DNA of 64,000 nucleotides from Ostreococcus lucimarinus CCE9901 (Eukaryota > Chlorophyta > Mamiellophyceae > Mamiellales > Bathycoccaceae). Numbering within the stretch: the first letter of the stretch is position 1; the number at the start of each line of letters is the position of its first letter. Position numbers and translations under genes: made by a program. The notes beneath the pieces are model-generated. The model was not told where the DNA came from and ran no database searches. It saw nothing but the letters and a program-made list of their open reading frames with translations. Shown here in pieces: positions 1-8,090 of the stretch. The stretch is taken from NCBI RefSeq assembly GCF_000092065.1, contig NC_009361.1, positions 496,001 to 560,000 on the forward strand. Direction: 5' to 3'.

Positions 1-602
1 CCGACTCGTCCGAGCGCCATCACCCCAGCCCCCATCGCGCCTCCAATCTTCAATCGATTGCTCGAGATCAACTTATACAGCACGCTCGCCGCGAGGCTGA
101 TGGCCGGCATCGTCGCCAGCTTCACCGCCCAGCCCATGCCAACCTCCGCGAACAGCGCCTCGATCGCCGGCAATCCTCGCAGCGGTTCGCTTTTATCGCG
201 TTTCAGCACGTGTATCGTCTCCATCGCCTCCGCGAACGTCACGCCTTGATGTTTCTTCGCGTCGTACGCCGGATCGCTGATGTCCACGTACCACACCTTG
301 CCCTCGCCCCTCCCCGTCCCCTCGAGCGCGCTCTTCAGCGTCTGGCACACCGGGCACGCGCCGTCGTACAGGTACGCGTACTTCCAGTTCGCCGGTTCTT
401 CGTCCGCGACCTCGGCGTCGTCGCTCGTCGCGCGCGTCGCGAACGACGCGCGACGTCGGCGCGCGACCGGCGCGACGTCGGCGCGGCGGCTCGACGGCGC
501 CGCGCGCGCGCCGCGCGTCGAGGCGGACGTCGCGGCGCCGCACAAAGATCGAGGCGCGCACGTTTGCGCGCGCGCGCGCGCGAGCGGCGCGGCGCGCGGC
601 AT
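1..602 (-). CDS. DCC-family (DUF393) thiol-disulfide oxidoreductase, 3' end cut by window edge
   Basis: The reading frame starts at an ATG at 602 and stays open to base 1, giving 200 visible residues with no stop, so the C-terminus lies outside the window. Residues 1-65 are rich in Arg, Ala and Ser and look like an organelle transit peptide. The motif YLYDGACPVCQTLK around residue 75 is the DxxCPxC signature of the DCC/DUF393 family, which has a thioredoxin-like redox fold. A later stretch (RGLPAIEALFAEVG) matches the family's usual second block. The substrate is unknown for most members. Plastid targeting is inferred only from composition. Confidence 0.8.
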   Translation of the reverse strand, partial: MPRAAPLARARAQTCAPRSLCGAATSASTRGARAAPSSRRADVAPVARRRRASFATRATSDDAEVADEEPANWKYAYLYDGACPVCQTLKSALEGTGRGEGKVWYVDISDPAYDAKKHQGVTFAEAMETIHVLKRDKSEPLRGLPAIEALFAEVGMGWAVKLATMPAISLAASVLYKLISSNRLKIGGAMGAGVMALGRV

Positions 603-842
603 GGCGAGCGGCGCGGTCTGCGGATACCCTCCGGCGGGCGTTAAACCGGGTTTAACGCCGGCGCGCGGAGAGACGCGGAGAGACGCGGAGAGAGGGAGAC
701 GACGCGGAAGACGACGGCGAACGAAACATGGCGCGTCGAAAGACGCGAAAAACGTCAATCGTTCGTGGTGCTAATGAATTCGATTGTGTTACACGGGTGG
801 ACGCCGCGCGGTCGGAGACGGCGCGCGACGCGCCGGAACGCT

Positions 843-1529
843 TTAAAACCGCTCGGCCAAGCGCGCGGTGACGGCTCGCAAGCGCGAGTACACCTTGCCC
901 GGAGGCGAGCCTAAGATGAGCGAACAAATCGCGTCTCGCGCCACCTTGATGTTCTGAAACGATCCTAAAATCCGAATGTGCTGATCGGCGATGACGATGC
1001 GCGTCCGCGTCGCGTTTTCAATCGTAAACTTCGTCTTTCCATTCTTCCCCGCCAATCGCCCGATCCCGCGGCTCATGTGCTCTCCCCGCAGCGTCTTCAC
1101 ATCCTTCACCTCAAAACACTCCAAGTACAAGTCATCCAACCTCAACAGCGCCACCGCGTCTTGCACGTCGAACCCGAGCAGAAACGCCTGCACGAAATCC
1201 GCGCTCTTCTGCAGCGCGCTCTCGTCCTCCGTCCTCTCCGTCGTCTTCAGCTCCACCTTTTTCGATTTCAGATTCATCCGCACGTCGATCTTCATCTGTT
1301 TCGTCACCGGTTCGTACAGCGCCATCCAGTGCTCTCGGAGCGGCGCGAACCGATGCGCCGGGACGTTCACCTTGCGGTACTCGTGTTTCGTTCCCTTTCG
1401 CGTCTCCGTGGGCGCGCCGAGCGGCGCGTACACCGGTCGCAGCGCGTCCGCGTCGTCGGCGACGATCGCGCCCGAGGCGTCGACCAACTCGCGCGCGTCG
1501 CGCTCCGTTCTCTTCGTCACCTTCGGCAT
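843..1529 (-). CDS. PNO1: PNO1 (Dim2/Rrp20) KH-domain 40S ribosome assembly factor
   Basis: The protein has 228 residues from the ATG at 1529. The frame is open further upstream, but its upstream initiator at 1634 is GTG, so 1529 is preferred. The whole length matches PNO1: the VPAHRFAPLREHW block, the FLLGFDVQDAVALLRLDD block, and a C-terminal KH domain with GRLAGKNGKTKFTIENATRT and the IRILGSFQNIKVAR segment. In other eukaryotes PNO1 partners the endonuclease NOB1, binds the 3' end of 20S/18S pre-rRNA and acts in nucleolus and cytoplasm during small-subunit maturation. It is divergently transcribed from the secreted thioredoxin-like gene, about 200 bases away. Confidence 0.93.
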   Translation of the reverse strand: MPKVTKRTERDARELVDASGAIVADDADALRPVYAPLGAPTETRKGTKHEYRKVNVPAHRFAPLREHWMALYEPVTKQMKIDVRMNLKSKKVELKTTERTEDESALQKSADFVQAFLLGFDVQDAVALLRLDDLYLECFEVKDVKTLRGEHMSRGIGRLAGKNGKTKFTIENATRTRIVIADQHIRILGSFQNIKVARDAICSLILGSPPGKVYSRLRAVTARLAERF

Positions 1530-1730
1530 CGCGCGCGTCGCGGTGGCGCCGTCGCGCCGTCGCGCCGCCGCCGGGACGACCCGTACGGCGTCCCCTAATT
1601 TCACGAAATCCTCGTCGTGACTGTTTGCGCACACGCGACCGACCGATGTCGCATCTCAAGACTCGAGTCTACACACGGAACGAAGACACGCCCGCGCCGC
1701 GACGCGCGTCGGCGCAGACGCGCGCGCGCG

Positions 1731-3425
1731 ATGGCGCGACGTCGGACGCGCGACGGCGCGGCGCGCGTCGCGGTGGCGTGCGTCGCGCTCGTCGTCGCGC
1801 GATCGGTGCGCGCGACGACGACGGCGTCGTGCGCGGCGATGCTCGACGACGACGACGACGCGCCGCGGACGACGTACTCGAGCGCGCGGCGCGCGGAATC
1901 GCGCGAGGTGCGGTACGGGACGTCGTGGAACGCGAGCGGGGAGACGCGGGCGCGGGAGGACGGGGTGACGCTGCGACTGACGGCGCCGCCGTGGTGCGGG
2001 AGCACGCGAGCGCTGGCGCTGGCGCTGGAGCGCGAACTGGCGAGCGAACCGAGCGGAGGGGCGAGAGTGCTGTGGGAACGACCGTGGAGGCCGGAGCGGG
2101 AGGCGACGGGGGGGGCGATCGGGTCGTGGAGCGCGCCGCGGGCGGAGTTTGAGCTGGCGGACGCGAGCGGGACGCGCGTGCGATACGGCGGCGAGTGGAG
2201 CGCGGCGGGTCTGGCGCGCGCGGCGAGGACGCTGAACAGGGAGACGATGGGAAAGAACGAGAGCGTCATGACGCTTTGGCCGTTCGTGCGACTGCGAGAT
2301 AAGTACGCGGTGGCTGATTTTTTTGACAACGGCGCGGCGGAGCTGGCGGTGGTGGTGTTGGATCCGTGCAAGTCGGCGGACGGGTGCGCGTCGACGGCGT
2401 CGATGCGGCGACTTCGCGCGGCGATATTGGAGCGCATCGGGTACACGCCTAAGAATAGACTCGGCGTGTTGATGGGCGCGGACGCCTGGCGCATCGGTAC
2501 GAAGCTGCTGGACGAGTTTGACCCGGACGACATCACCGCTGTCGCCTTCGTTCGAGGCGCGTTGCACTCGGTATGGATGGGGAATAGGAAGAACGAGACT
2601 TCGGTCGAGCGATGGATCGATGAAATCAATAACGCGACGGTATCCACCGTCGTGCGACGCGGATTCTTCAGCCTGAGTGAGTTCAGCCCGGCGGTCGGCG
2701 CGCGGAAGTTGGCGATGATTTTTGCCAACGAAGCGAACGAAGATTTAGACGCTTTAGGCGTACACATTCATCACCTCGTGGATTCGAGTAGTTTAAACGC
2801 CACCGTGGGCGTGGTCGACACCAGCCGTGGGACGTGGTTGCTGTGTCAAATCACCGATAGTTGCGACGATTCCGGGGACGACGAGACGTCGCGGATTCAA
2901 GTCGCGCTGATCGACGTCGAAGAGGACTCTATTCAAACGGTAAACGTGTCCCCGCTTCCCGATGGCGCGCTGTCGGAGACGCGACCATTCACGCGGTCGG
3001 CGCGAAGCGTTCCCAAAACGCCCGCGGGCATGACTCCGCCTCGCGTGCCGCACATCGCGCGCAACCAACTCGATCACAAAGCTGCGCAAACGATGGCGCT
3101 TCGACGACAAGGGAAGTTTTCCGTGCTCTTCTCCTCGTCCGCGTGTGCGTTCTGTCAACGCTTTCTTTCGCTGCTCAACGCGGCGCTGGGCGATCTGGAC
3201 TACCGCGCGCTCGTCGACGGCACACAAACCGCTCGAGCGTTCCAAATCGACTGCGCCGTCAACGACTGCCACGACAGCTGGGACGCCGAAGCGCAATCAC
3301 TCGTCGGACGCGTCCTGCGCTACCCAACCTTGGTCACCTACGACGGCGCAACCGGCCGCATCGCGCGATACACCGGCGCCATGAACGCCAGAGACATCGC
3401 AGAATTCTTAGCCAATGATTTGTAA
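1731..3425 (+). CDS. Secretory-pathway protein with C-terminal thioredoxin-like domain
   Basis: I place the start at the ATG at 1731 (564 residues). The open frame reaches back to a GTG at 1617, but that stretch is only basic low-complexity sequence. Residues 12-30 (RVAVACVALVVARSVRA) form a signal peptide. The middle contains PPWCGST near residue 88 and no family I can name. The last 120 residues are thioredoxin-like: KFSVLFSSSACAFCQRF carries a CxxC, followed by a YPTLVTYDG segment that resembles the cis-Pro region of thioredoxins. Several NxS/T sites fit ER passage. A PDI-like or redox-sensor role is inference. It ends 51 bases before the IND1-type gene. Confidence 0.7.
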   Translation: MARRRTRDGAARVAVACVALVVARSVRATTTASCAAMLDDDDDAPRTTYSSARRAESREVRYGTSWNASGETRAREDGVTLRLTAPPWCGSTRALALALERELASEPSGGARVLWERPWRPEREATGGAIGSWSAPRAEFELADASGTRVRYGGEWSAAGLARAARTLNRETMGKNESVMTLWPFVRLRDKYAVADFFDNGAAELAVVVLDPCKSADGCASTASMRRLRAAILERIGYTPKNRLGVLMGADAWRIGTKLLDEFDPDDITAVAFVRGALHSVWMGNRKNETSVERWIDEINNATVSTVVRRGFFSLSEFSPAVGARKLAMIFANEANEDLDALGVHIHHLVDSSSLNATVGVVDTSRGTWLLCQITDSCDDSGDDETSRIQVALIDVEEDSIQTVNVSPLPDGALSETRPFTRSARSVPKTPAGMTPPRVPHIARNQLDHKAAQTMALRRQGKFSVLFSSSACAFCQRFLSLLNAALGDLDYRALVDGTQTARAFQIDCAVNDCHDSWDAEAQSLVGRVLRYPTLVTYDGATGRIARYTGAMNARDIAEFLANDL

Positions 3426-3476
3426 AACGTTTCTCCGCCTCGCCGCCGCGCGCGCCGCCGCACACGTCGCCGCGCC

Positions 3477-4346
3477 ATGCCCGCGCGCGACCTCCTCCCC
3501 CGCGTCGCCCGTCGCGCGCTCGCGACCGCCGCCGCCGCGCCTCGGGCGTTCGTCCCGCCTCCCCTCCCTCCCTCTCTCGCCTCGTGCGCGCGCGTCTTCG
3601 CCGTCGCGAGCGGAAAAGGCGGCGTCGGAAAGTCAACCACCTGCGTCAACATCGCCGTCGCCCTCGCGCGTCTCGGCCATCGCGTCGCCCTGCTCGACGC
3701 CGACGTCTACGGACCGAGCGTCCCGACGCTCATGCGGCTCTCGGGTCAGCCGGTCGTGGACGCGGACGGACGCATGTTACCGATGGAGAATCACGGCGTG
3801 CGCTGCCAATCCATGGGATTTTTGATGAAACCGGGCGCGGCGGCGACGTGGCGCGGACCCATGGTGAGCGGCGCGCTGACGAAGATGATCCAAGACACGA
3901 GGTGGGGAGACGTCGATGTACTCATGGTGGACATGCCGCCGGGAACGGGAGACGCGCAGATTTCGATATCGCAGAAATTGCCGCTGACGGGCGCGGTGGT
4001 GGTGAGCACGCCGCAAGAGTTGGCGCTGGCGGACGCGAGAAGAGGGATCGATATGTACGGGAAAGTGAACACGGAGGTGGTGGGAGTGGTGGAGAATATG
4101 GCGTATTATTGTGAGAAGGACGGCACGCGGTCGTACGTGTTCGGACGGGGTGGAGCGAGGGCGACGGCGGCGGAACGAGGAGTGGAGTTTTTGGCGGAGG
4201 TGCCGTTAGACGCCACCATTCGGGAGAGCAGCGACGAGGGAGCGCCGATCGTCGTGCGCGATCCGGATGGCGAGGTGGCGGCAATTTATACGAACATAGC
4301 GCGGCGAATCATGGAGAAGACGCGGAGTTTTAGAGATGTAAGATGA
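3477..4346 (+). CDS. IND1: IND1/NUBPL-type Mrp/NBP35 P-loop ATPase for Fe-S assembly, mitochondrial
   Basis: The protein has 289 residues. The first 35 are basic and Ala-rich, like a mitochondrial presequence. Then come the deviant Walker A GKGGVGKST, the switch DADVYGPS, WRGPMVSGAL, VDMPPGTGDAQ and STPQELALADA, all typical of Mrp/NBP35 NTPases. The C-terminal IRESSDEGAPIVV block fits the IND1/NUBPL branch, which serves complex I Fe-S assembly. There is no N-terminal DUF59 and no C-terminal DUF971 domain, so it is not a full HCF101. The usual CPxC cluster-binding pair after the ENM motif is missing: the protein reads ENMAYYCEKDGTRSYVFG, with one cysteine. Function is known for the family; cluster binding here is doubtful. 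Confidence 0.88.
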   Translation: MPARDLLPRVARRALATAAAAPRAFVPPPLPPSLASCARVFAVASGKGGVGKSTTCVNIAVALARLGHRVALLDADVYGPSVPTLMRLSGQPVVDADGRMLPMENHGVRCQSMGFLMKPGAAATWRGPMVSGALTKMIQDTRWGDVDVLMVDMPPGTGDAQISISQKLPLTGAVVVSTPQELALADARRGIDMYGKVNTEVVGVVENMAYYCEKDGTRSYVFGRGGARATAAERGVEFLAEVPLDATIRESSDEGAPIVVRDPDGEVAAIYTNIARRIMEKTRSFRDVR

Positions 4347-4407
4347 TAGAGATTATATTGCACAGAAGGAATCACAAGTTTTGGGCTCGAATCGGTGGCT
4401 CGAAGGA

Positions 4408-6996
4408 TTAAATTTCATCCTCCGCTGCGAAATCGCCGAGCGGCTCGAAGTAACCAGGCGGTGTCGCTTGTTCGCGCTTGCCAAATGTGTCCTGGAACTT
4501 TTCGTACGCGCCATTGATCGCGTTACGGGCGGCATTAGGAACAGTCGTCGATAACGTACCGAGGTCATAGTTGGCGTGCACGTACATGGCGCCGTACGCC
4601 GCGACACCAAGGAAGGCTAAAAGCATGATGAACTGCACGAACATGCGACCTCGATGATGACCTCGTCTTCTTGGGCCATCGTCTCCGAGCGCCGCGCCAG
4701 GACTTGTGCATTTGTCGCCGGAAATGATGCGGAGATTCGAACTGGGCGTCGGCGGCTTGTGGTTGAGCGCGGCGCACTGAGTGTTCACGTTGTCTGAAGG
4801 CGCGCAGTGCGGCCATTGCGAGGCGTTAGGGACGTTGTAGACGCGTTCAGTCCCGTAGTCACACTCAGTATCGAACACACGCGAGCACTCACAAGTGCCA
4901 ACGATAGTGTACGCGCGGTCAAAGTCTTCGTCGTTGAAGCACTCGACGTCGAGTTTTCGGCGCTTCAACTCATACTTTTGTCCCATTAAGCACCCATGGC
5001 TTCCCGGCGCCGCAGGCGACCACATCTCGTAATCCGCGGCGCCACAAACCTTACCACCTGAGATGATTTCGTCGAAGTCGACGACGAAATATGATCCACG
5101 GTTTGGATCGGCGTGCACGGATTCCGCGGTCATGCCGTGAATAATGAAGACGTGCCCCTTTGACGAGGGATCCACGCGAATGTTGTGTACGAAAATCGAA
5201 TTCGCGAGCTTGAGCGTCGACCACGATTTCCCTTCGTTTAGACTGTATTCAATCACGTCCACGGGCATGAATTGCTTCGCGACGACTAGCAAACCACCGC
5301 GATTGCCGAACTCGTAGATGTACGCGCCTTTTTTGGATTCAATCCAAGTCGCCCCGCCGTCGCGCGAAATATACGTGTTGACTCGTGCCGGCTCGTCGGT
5401 GATGACGGCGTCGCCGACGTTACCCGTAGAGATGATCACGCCGGGCGCACTAGAGCGCGTGTACACGCCACCGAGTCGTCCATTCCAGTCTTCAGACGTA
5501 TCCCAATCCACGGCGCCGTGTAGGTGTAAGCCGTAGCGTTCGCAATCAAACTCGTCCTCAGCGCACGCATACTTGACGCCTTCCGCATCTGTGGCGGGCG
5601 CGGGGATCTTATGCCAAGTTCCGCCTGCGTTGAACGAGATTCGCGATTCGTAATACGCGCTATAATCGCCGTTTCGAATCGCGGCGCCGTCGATGAACGC
5701 CTTGTACGAAATCTGATTAGCGATGAAGACGCCTTCCAATCCGAGAACTTTGGCGAAATCTTGAACAAAGCTACCGCCGGAGTCTTTGACCATGGTGCGC
5801 ATGCTCATCGAAAAGAACGACATGGATTCATCCGATGCGTAGAGCTGGCTCATCGGTGCCCTGGCTTCGATGGCGCTGGTTTCAATGTGATCGACGGCGA
5901 TGAAATCTGGACCGGCGTCGTCGGCGTGAAAATCGTAAATCTCAAACGCATTCGCCGGCAAATTCATCGGGAAGCACGCCGTGTTGAACGACTTGCCTTG
6001 ATTGGTCGATATTTTGAGCACCACATTATTCGTGTTTACCTCGGACGACGGATGATTTTTCGCACCGTGTTTGTGATAATCTGCGCAGTCGGGCGGCGAC
6101 GCCGTATAAACGTCGCCATTTAAAATCTCAAACGCGTTTGCGCATTGCTCCACGAGCGTGTGCGTGGAGAACAAATCTTCAGATCGCACGAAATCAATAT
6201 TGTAATCCCATGCACCGCGATACGCGGCAAACTTCGTCCCATCGCGAAACACAGTGGCGTAAATAGGAGGATACGGCCCCGCGCCGTCGTCGGGCGCCCA
6301 GTCGAAATCCACAAACGACGCCACCTTACCCTTAGAATTGGCCACCATATCCGTCCACGTCTTCCCCAGATCCCCGCTCGCGAGCAATCTATTCACCCGA
6401 CACGCCATTCCTCCCGGACCCGGCCCCGCATCGCACGTTCGCACGAAACTCAACAGCCATCCCGCTCGTTTCGGATGCGGCCTAATCGCGCCCATCGCCC
6501 GTCCGCGTCCTCCCGGCACCACCTCCCCGGGATTCTTAAAGCACCCCTCCTCCCCGGTATGTGACACCTTCCCACACGGCTGCGTCCACGTCGTTCCCAA
6601 ATCCGCGCTCGCCCAGTACAGCTCCCCCATCGCGTCTTGCAGTATCAACTCGGGCGTCGACTTGAGCATCGCTCCGCGTTCGTCCGACGCCCCCGCGATG
6701 AGCATCGGCGGCGCTCGCAGCCGCGTCGAGCCGCTCAATTTCGACATCAACGACGTGAACGTCTTCCCGTCGTCTTCGCTGTACAGTAATTCGCGCGCGT
6801 CCGTGACGACGAAGACGCGTCCGTTCGCCGCGCTCTCGTGTCGCAGCCACACGAGCTGATCGATCACCCCGCGCGTGCTCCGCCGCTCCAGCGGCGCCGG
6901 CGCCGCGCGCGCCGCGCCCATCACCGCGATCACCGCGAGCGCGCCGATCGCGCCGCGCATCGTCGACGCCCGCGCCGCGCGTCGACGCGTTCGCAT
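4408..6996 (-). CDS. VPS10: VPS10/sortilin-type sorting receptor
   Basis: This is a type I membrane protein of 862 residues. A second in-frame ATG at 6960 would give 850. The signal peptide lies at residues 13-32 (GAIGALAVIAVMGAARA). A long VPS10 beta-propeller region follows, with repeated Asp-box-like motifs such as SEDDGKTF, SGDLGKTW, STNQGKSF, SRDGGATW and LNEGKSW. A Cys-rich module near residues 640-740 matches the 10CC region. One membrane helix lies near 785-806 (FIMLLAFLGVAAYGAMYV), with a cytosolic tail of about 55 residues ending in acidic and aromatic residues. Family members carry cargo from Golgi to endosome or vacuole and are recycled by retromer. Its start is 6 bases from the ATG of the divergent TFIIIC-like gene. 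Confidence 0.9.
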   Translation of the reverse strand: MRTRRRAARASTMRGAIGALAVIAVMGAARAAPAPLERRSTRGVIDQLVWLRHESAANGRVFVVTDARELLYSEDDGKTFTSLMSKLSGSTRLRAPPMLIAGASDERGAMLKSTPELILQDAMGELYWASADLGTTWTQPCGKVSHTGEEGCFKNPGEVVPGGRGRAMGAIRPHPKRAGWLLSFVRTCDAGPGPGGMACRVNRLLASGDLGKTWTDMVANSKGKVASFVDFDWAPDDGAGPYPPIYATVFRDGTKFAAYRGAWDYNIDFVRSEDLFSTHTLVEQCANAFEILNGDVYTASPPDCADYHKHGAKNHPSSEVNTNNVVLKISTNQGKSFNTACFPMNLPANAFEIYDFHADDAGPDFIAVDHIETSAIEARAPMSQLYASDESMSFFSMSMRTMVKDSGGSFVQDFAKVLGLEGVFIANQISYKAFIDGAAIRNGDYSAYYESRISFNAGGTWHKIPAPATDAEGVKYACAEDEFDCERYGLHLHGAVDWDTSEDWNGRLGGVYTRSSAPGVIISTGNVGDAVITDEPARVNTYISRDGGATWIESKKGAYIYEFGNRGGLLVVAKQFMPVDVIEYSLNEGKSWSTLKLANSIFVHNIRVDPSSKGHVFIIHGMTAESVHADPNRGSYFVVDFDEIISGGKVCGAADYEMWSPAAPGSHGCLMGQKYELKRRKLDVECFNDEDFDRAYTIVGTCECSRVFDTECDYGTERVYNVPNASQWPHCAPSDNVNTQCAALNHKPPTPSSNLRIISGDKCTSPGAALGDDGPRRRGHHRGRMFVQFIMLLAFLGVAAYGAMYVHANYDLGTLSTTVPNAARNAINGAYEKFQDTFGKREQATPPGYFEPLGDFAAEDEI

Positions 6997-7002
6997 CGCT
7001 CG

Positions 7003-7335
7003 ATGACGAAATCGACGATCCCGTTCGACCGCACACGCGCGCGCGCCGCGCGCCGCGGCGCGATGCGCGACGACGCGCCGTCGAAAGCCCCGCGCGAGGA
7101 CTACGTCGTCGTCGATCTCCCGCTCGAGCTCACGGACCTGCCGGGAGACGCGCTGAAGTTTGAGGATTTGGACACGCGAACGCCCAAGTTGCGCACGATC
7201 GACGGCGCGCGCTACGTCGGACGCTACGAGCTGACGTGCGGCGAGCAGCTCGTCGTCGGTTTCGACGGCGACGACGCGCTCGAGGCGCGGGTGCTGGCGA
7301 AGACGGAGCGGCGATTGAAATTCACGCCGGCGTAG
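7003..7335 (+). CDS. Putative TFIIIC small subunit (GTF3C6/Tfc7-like beta-barrel)
   Basis: The protein has 110 residues from the ATG at 7003; another ATG at 7063 would give 90. The block DYVVVDLPLELTDLPGDALK, then LDTRTPKLRTIDG, YVGRYE and GEQLVVGFDGDD follows the pattern of the TFIIIC subunit 6 domain: a short strand beginning with a valine-rich VVDLP segment, an IDTxxP-like motif, and an F/Y-x-GxYE-x-x-x-G motif. In yeast and human this domain dimerises with another TFIIIC subunit at RNA polymerase III promoters. The match is by eye on a short protein, so it is moderate. The 5' end abuts the VPS10 gene almost without a gap. Confidence 0.55.
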   Translation: MTKSTIPFDRTRARAARRGAMRDDAPSKAPREDYVVVDLPLELTDLPGDALKFEDLDTRTPKLRTIDGARYVGRYELTCGEQLVVGFDGDDALEARVLAKTERRLKFTPA

Positions 7336-7575
7336 GCGCGGGCGACGGCGCGCGTCGCGCGCGGCAATCTAAAACGTGGTCGTCGACGCGACGCCGCGAC
7401 GCGTCGGACGGCTCGACGACGCGGTTGTAACGTTACGTTCATCGGTAGCTCTAGCTCGGCGCGATGCGCGGCGCGGCGTCGCAAACCGGGATGGTCGTCG
7501 GCGGCGCGCGAGTCAACGGCGCGGAGTCAACGCGCGGCCGAGCCTCGAGCGCCGCACTCCCGCGCGCGCGACGCC

Positions 7576-7992
7576 ATGAGCGCCCCCGACGCGCTCGACC
7601 TCCCGAGCGATGGCTTCAAGCAGTTCGTCGAGCTGCAGGCCAAGTACGCGGAGAGCGCGTCGGCGATGAAATCGCTGCGACAGCGCGTGCAGCAGCGCGA
7701 GCACGACCGCGCGCGCGCGACGCTGACGACGCGCGAGCTGACCGCGCTCGACGACTGCGAGGGCGCGCGGTTGTTTAAACCGCTCGGTCGGTCGTTCGTG
7801 CTGGAAGATAAGGGCGCGCTCGTGGAGGCGCTGGAGGCGACGAGCGCGGCGGCGACGGAGGAGATCGAAAAGGCGATGGCGCGTCGGGAACACCTGAGCA
7901 AGGCGCTGAGCGACGCGGAGACGAATCTGAGAGAGCTGATGAACGGGAACGAGGCGTTGGCGAAGGAGTTGCAGGCGCGGGGGGTGATTTAG
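7576..7992 (+). CDS. PFDN1: Prefoldin subunit 1 (beta-type)
   Basis: The protein has 138 residues with the beta-prefoldin layout: an N-terminal helix with FKQFVELQAKYAES, a central turn region LDDCEGARLFKPLGRSFVLED, and a C-terminal heptad helix ending near the stop. The block with Gly-Arg-x-Phe-Val-Leu is the usual prefoldin 1 signature. The hexameric prefoldin complex hands nascent actin and tubulin to the CCT chaperonin in the cytosol. It is followed by a short convergent gap holding a 26-bp tandem repeat. Confidence 0.88.
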   Translation: MSAPDALDLPSDGFKQFVELQAKYAESASAMKSLRQRVQQREHDRARATLTTRELTALDDCEGARLFKPLGRSFVLEDKGALVEALEATSAAATEEIEKAMARREHLSKALSDAETNLRELMNGNEALAKELQARGVI

Positions 7993-8020
7993 GGCGGTTT
8001 TAGGCGCGTAGACGATGTAA

Positions 8021-8072
8021 GCGAGAAGATTGATTTGAGCGAGCGCGCGAGAAGATTGATTTGAGCGAGCGA
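8021..8072. repeat. 26-bp tandem repeat, two copies
   Basis: Two adjacent copies of a 26-base unit beginning GCGAGAAGATTGATTTGAGC lie at 8021-8046 and 8047-8072, identical except at the last base. They sit in the 98-base gap between the convergent stops of prefoldin 1 and the PA/EGF gene, so they fall in the 3' UTR of one or both transcripts. Origin by recent slippage or duplication is inferred. Confidence 0.9.
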
Positions 8073-8090
8073 GCGAGCGTCCGAGGCGGC

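Noticed and set aside
1530-1634. Upstream GTG start for PNO1 and GTG start at 1617 for the thioredoxin-like gene
   Set aside because: Nuclear eukaryotic genes use ATG; in-frame ATGs at 1529 and 1731 give normal proteins.
1970-2000. ACTGACGG in the thioredoxin-like gene as an intron branch site
   Set aside because: No donor or acceptor pair around it keeps phase, and the surrounding residues (LTAPPWCGST) look coded.
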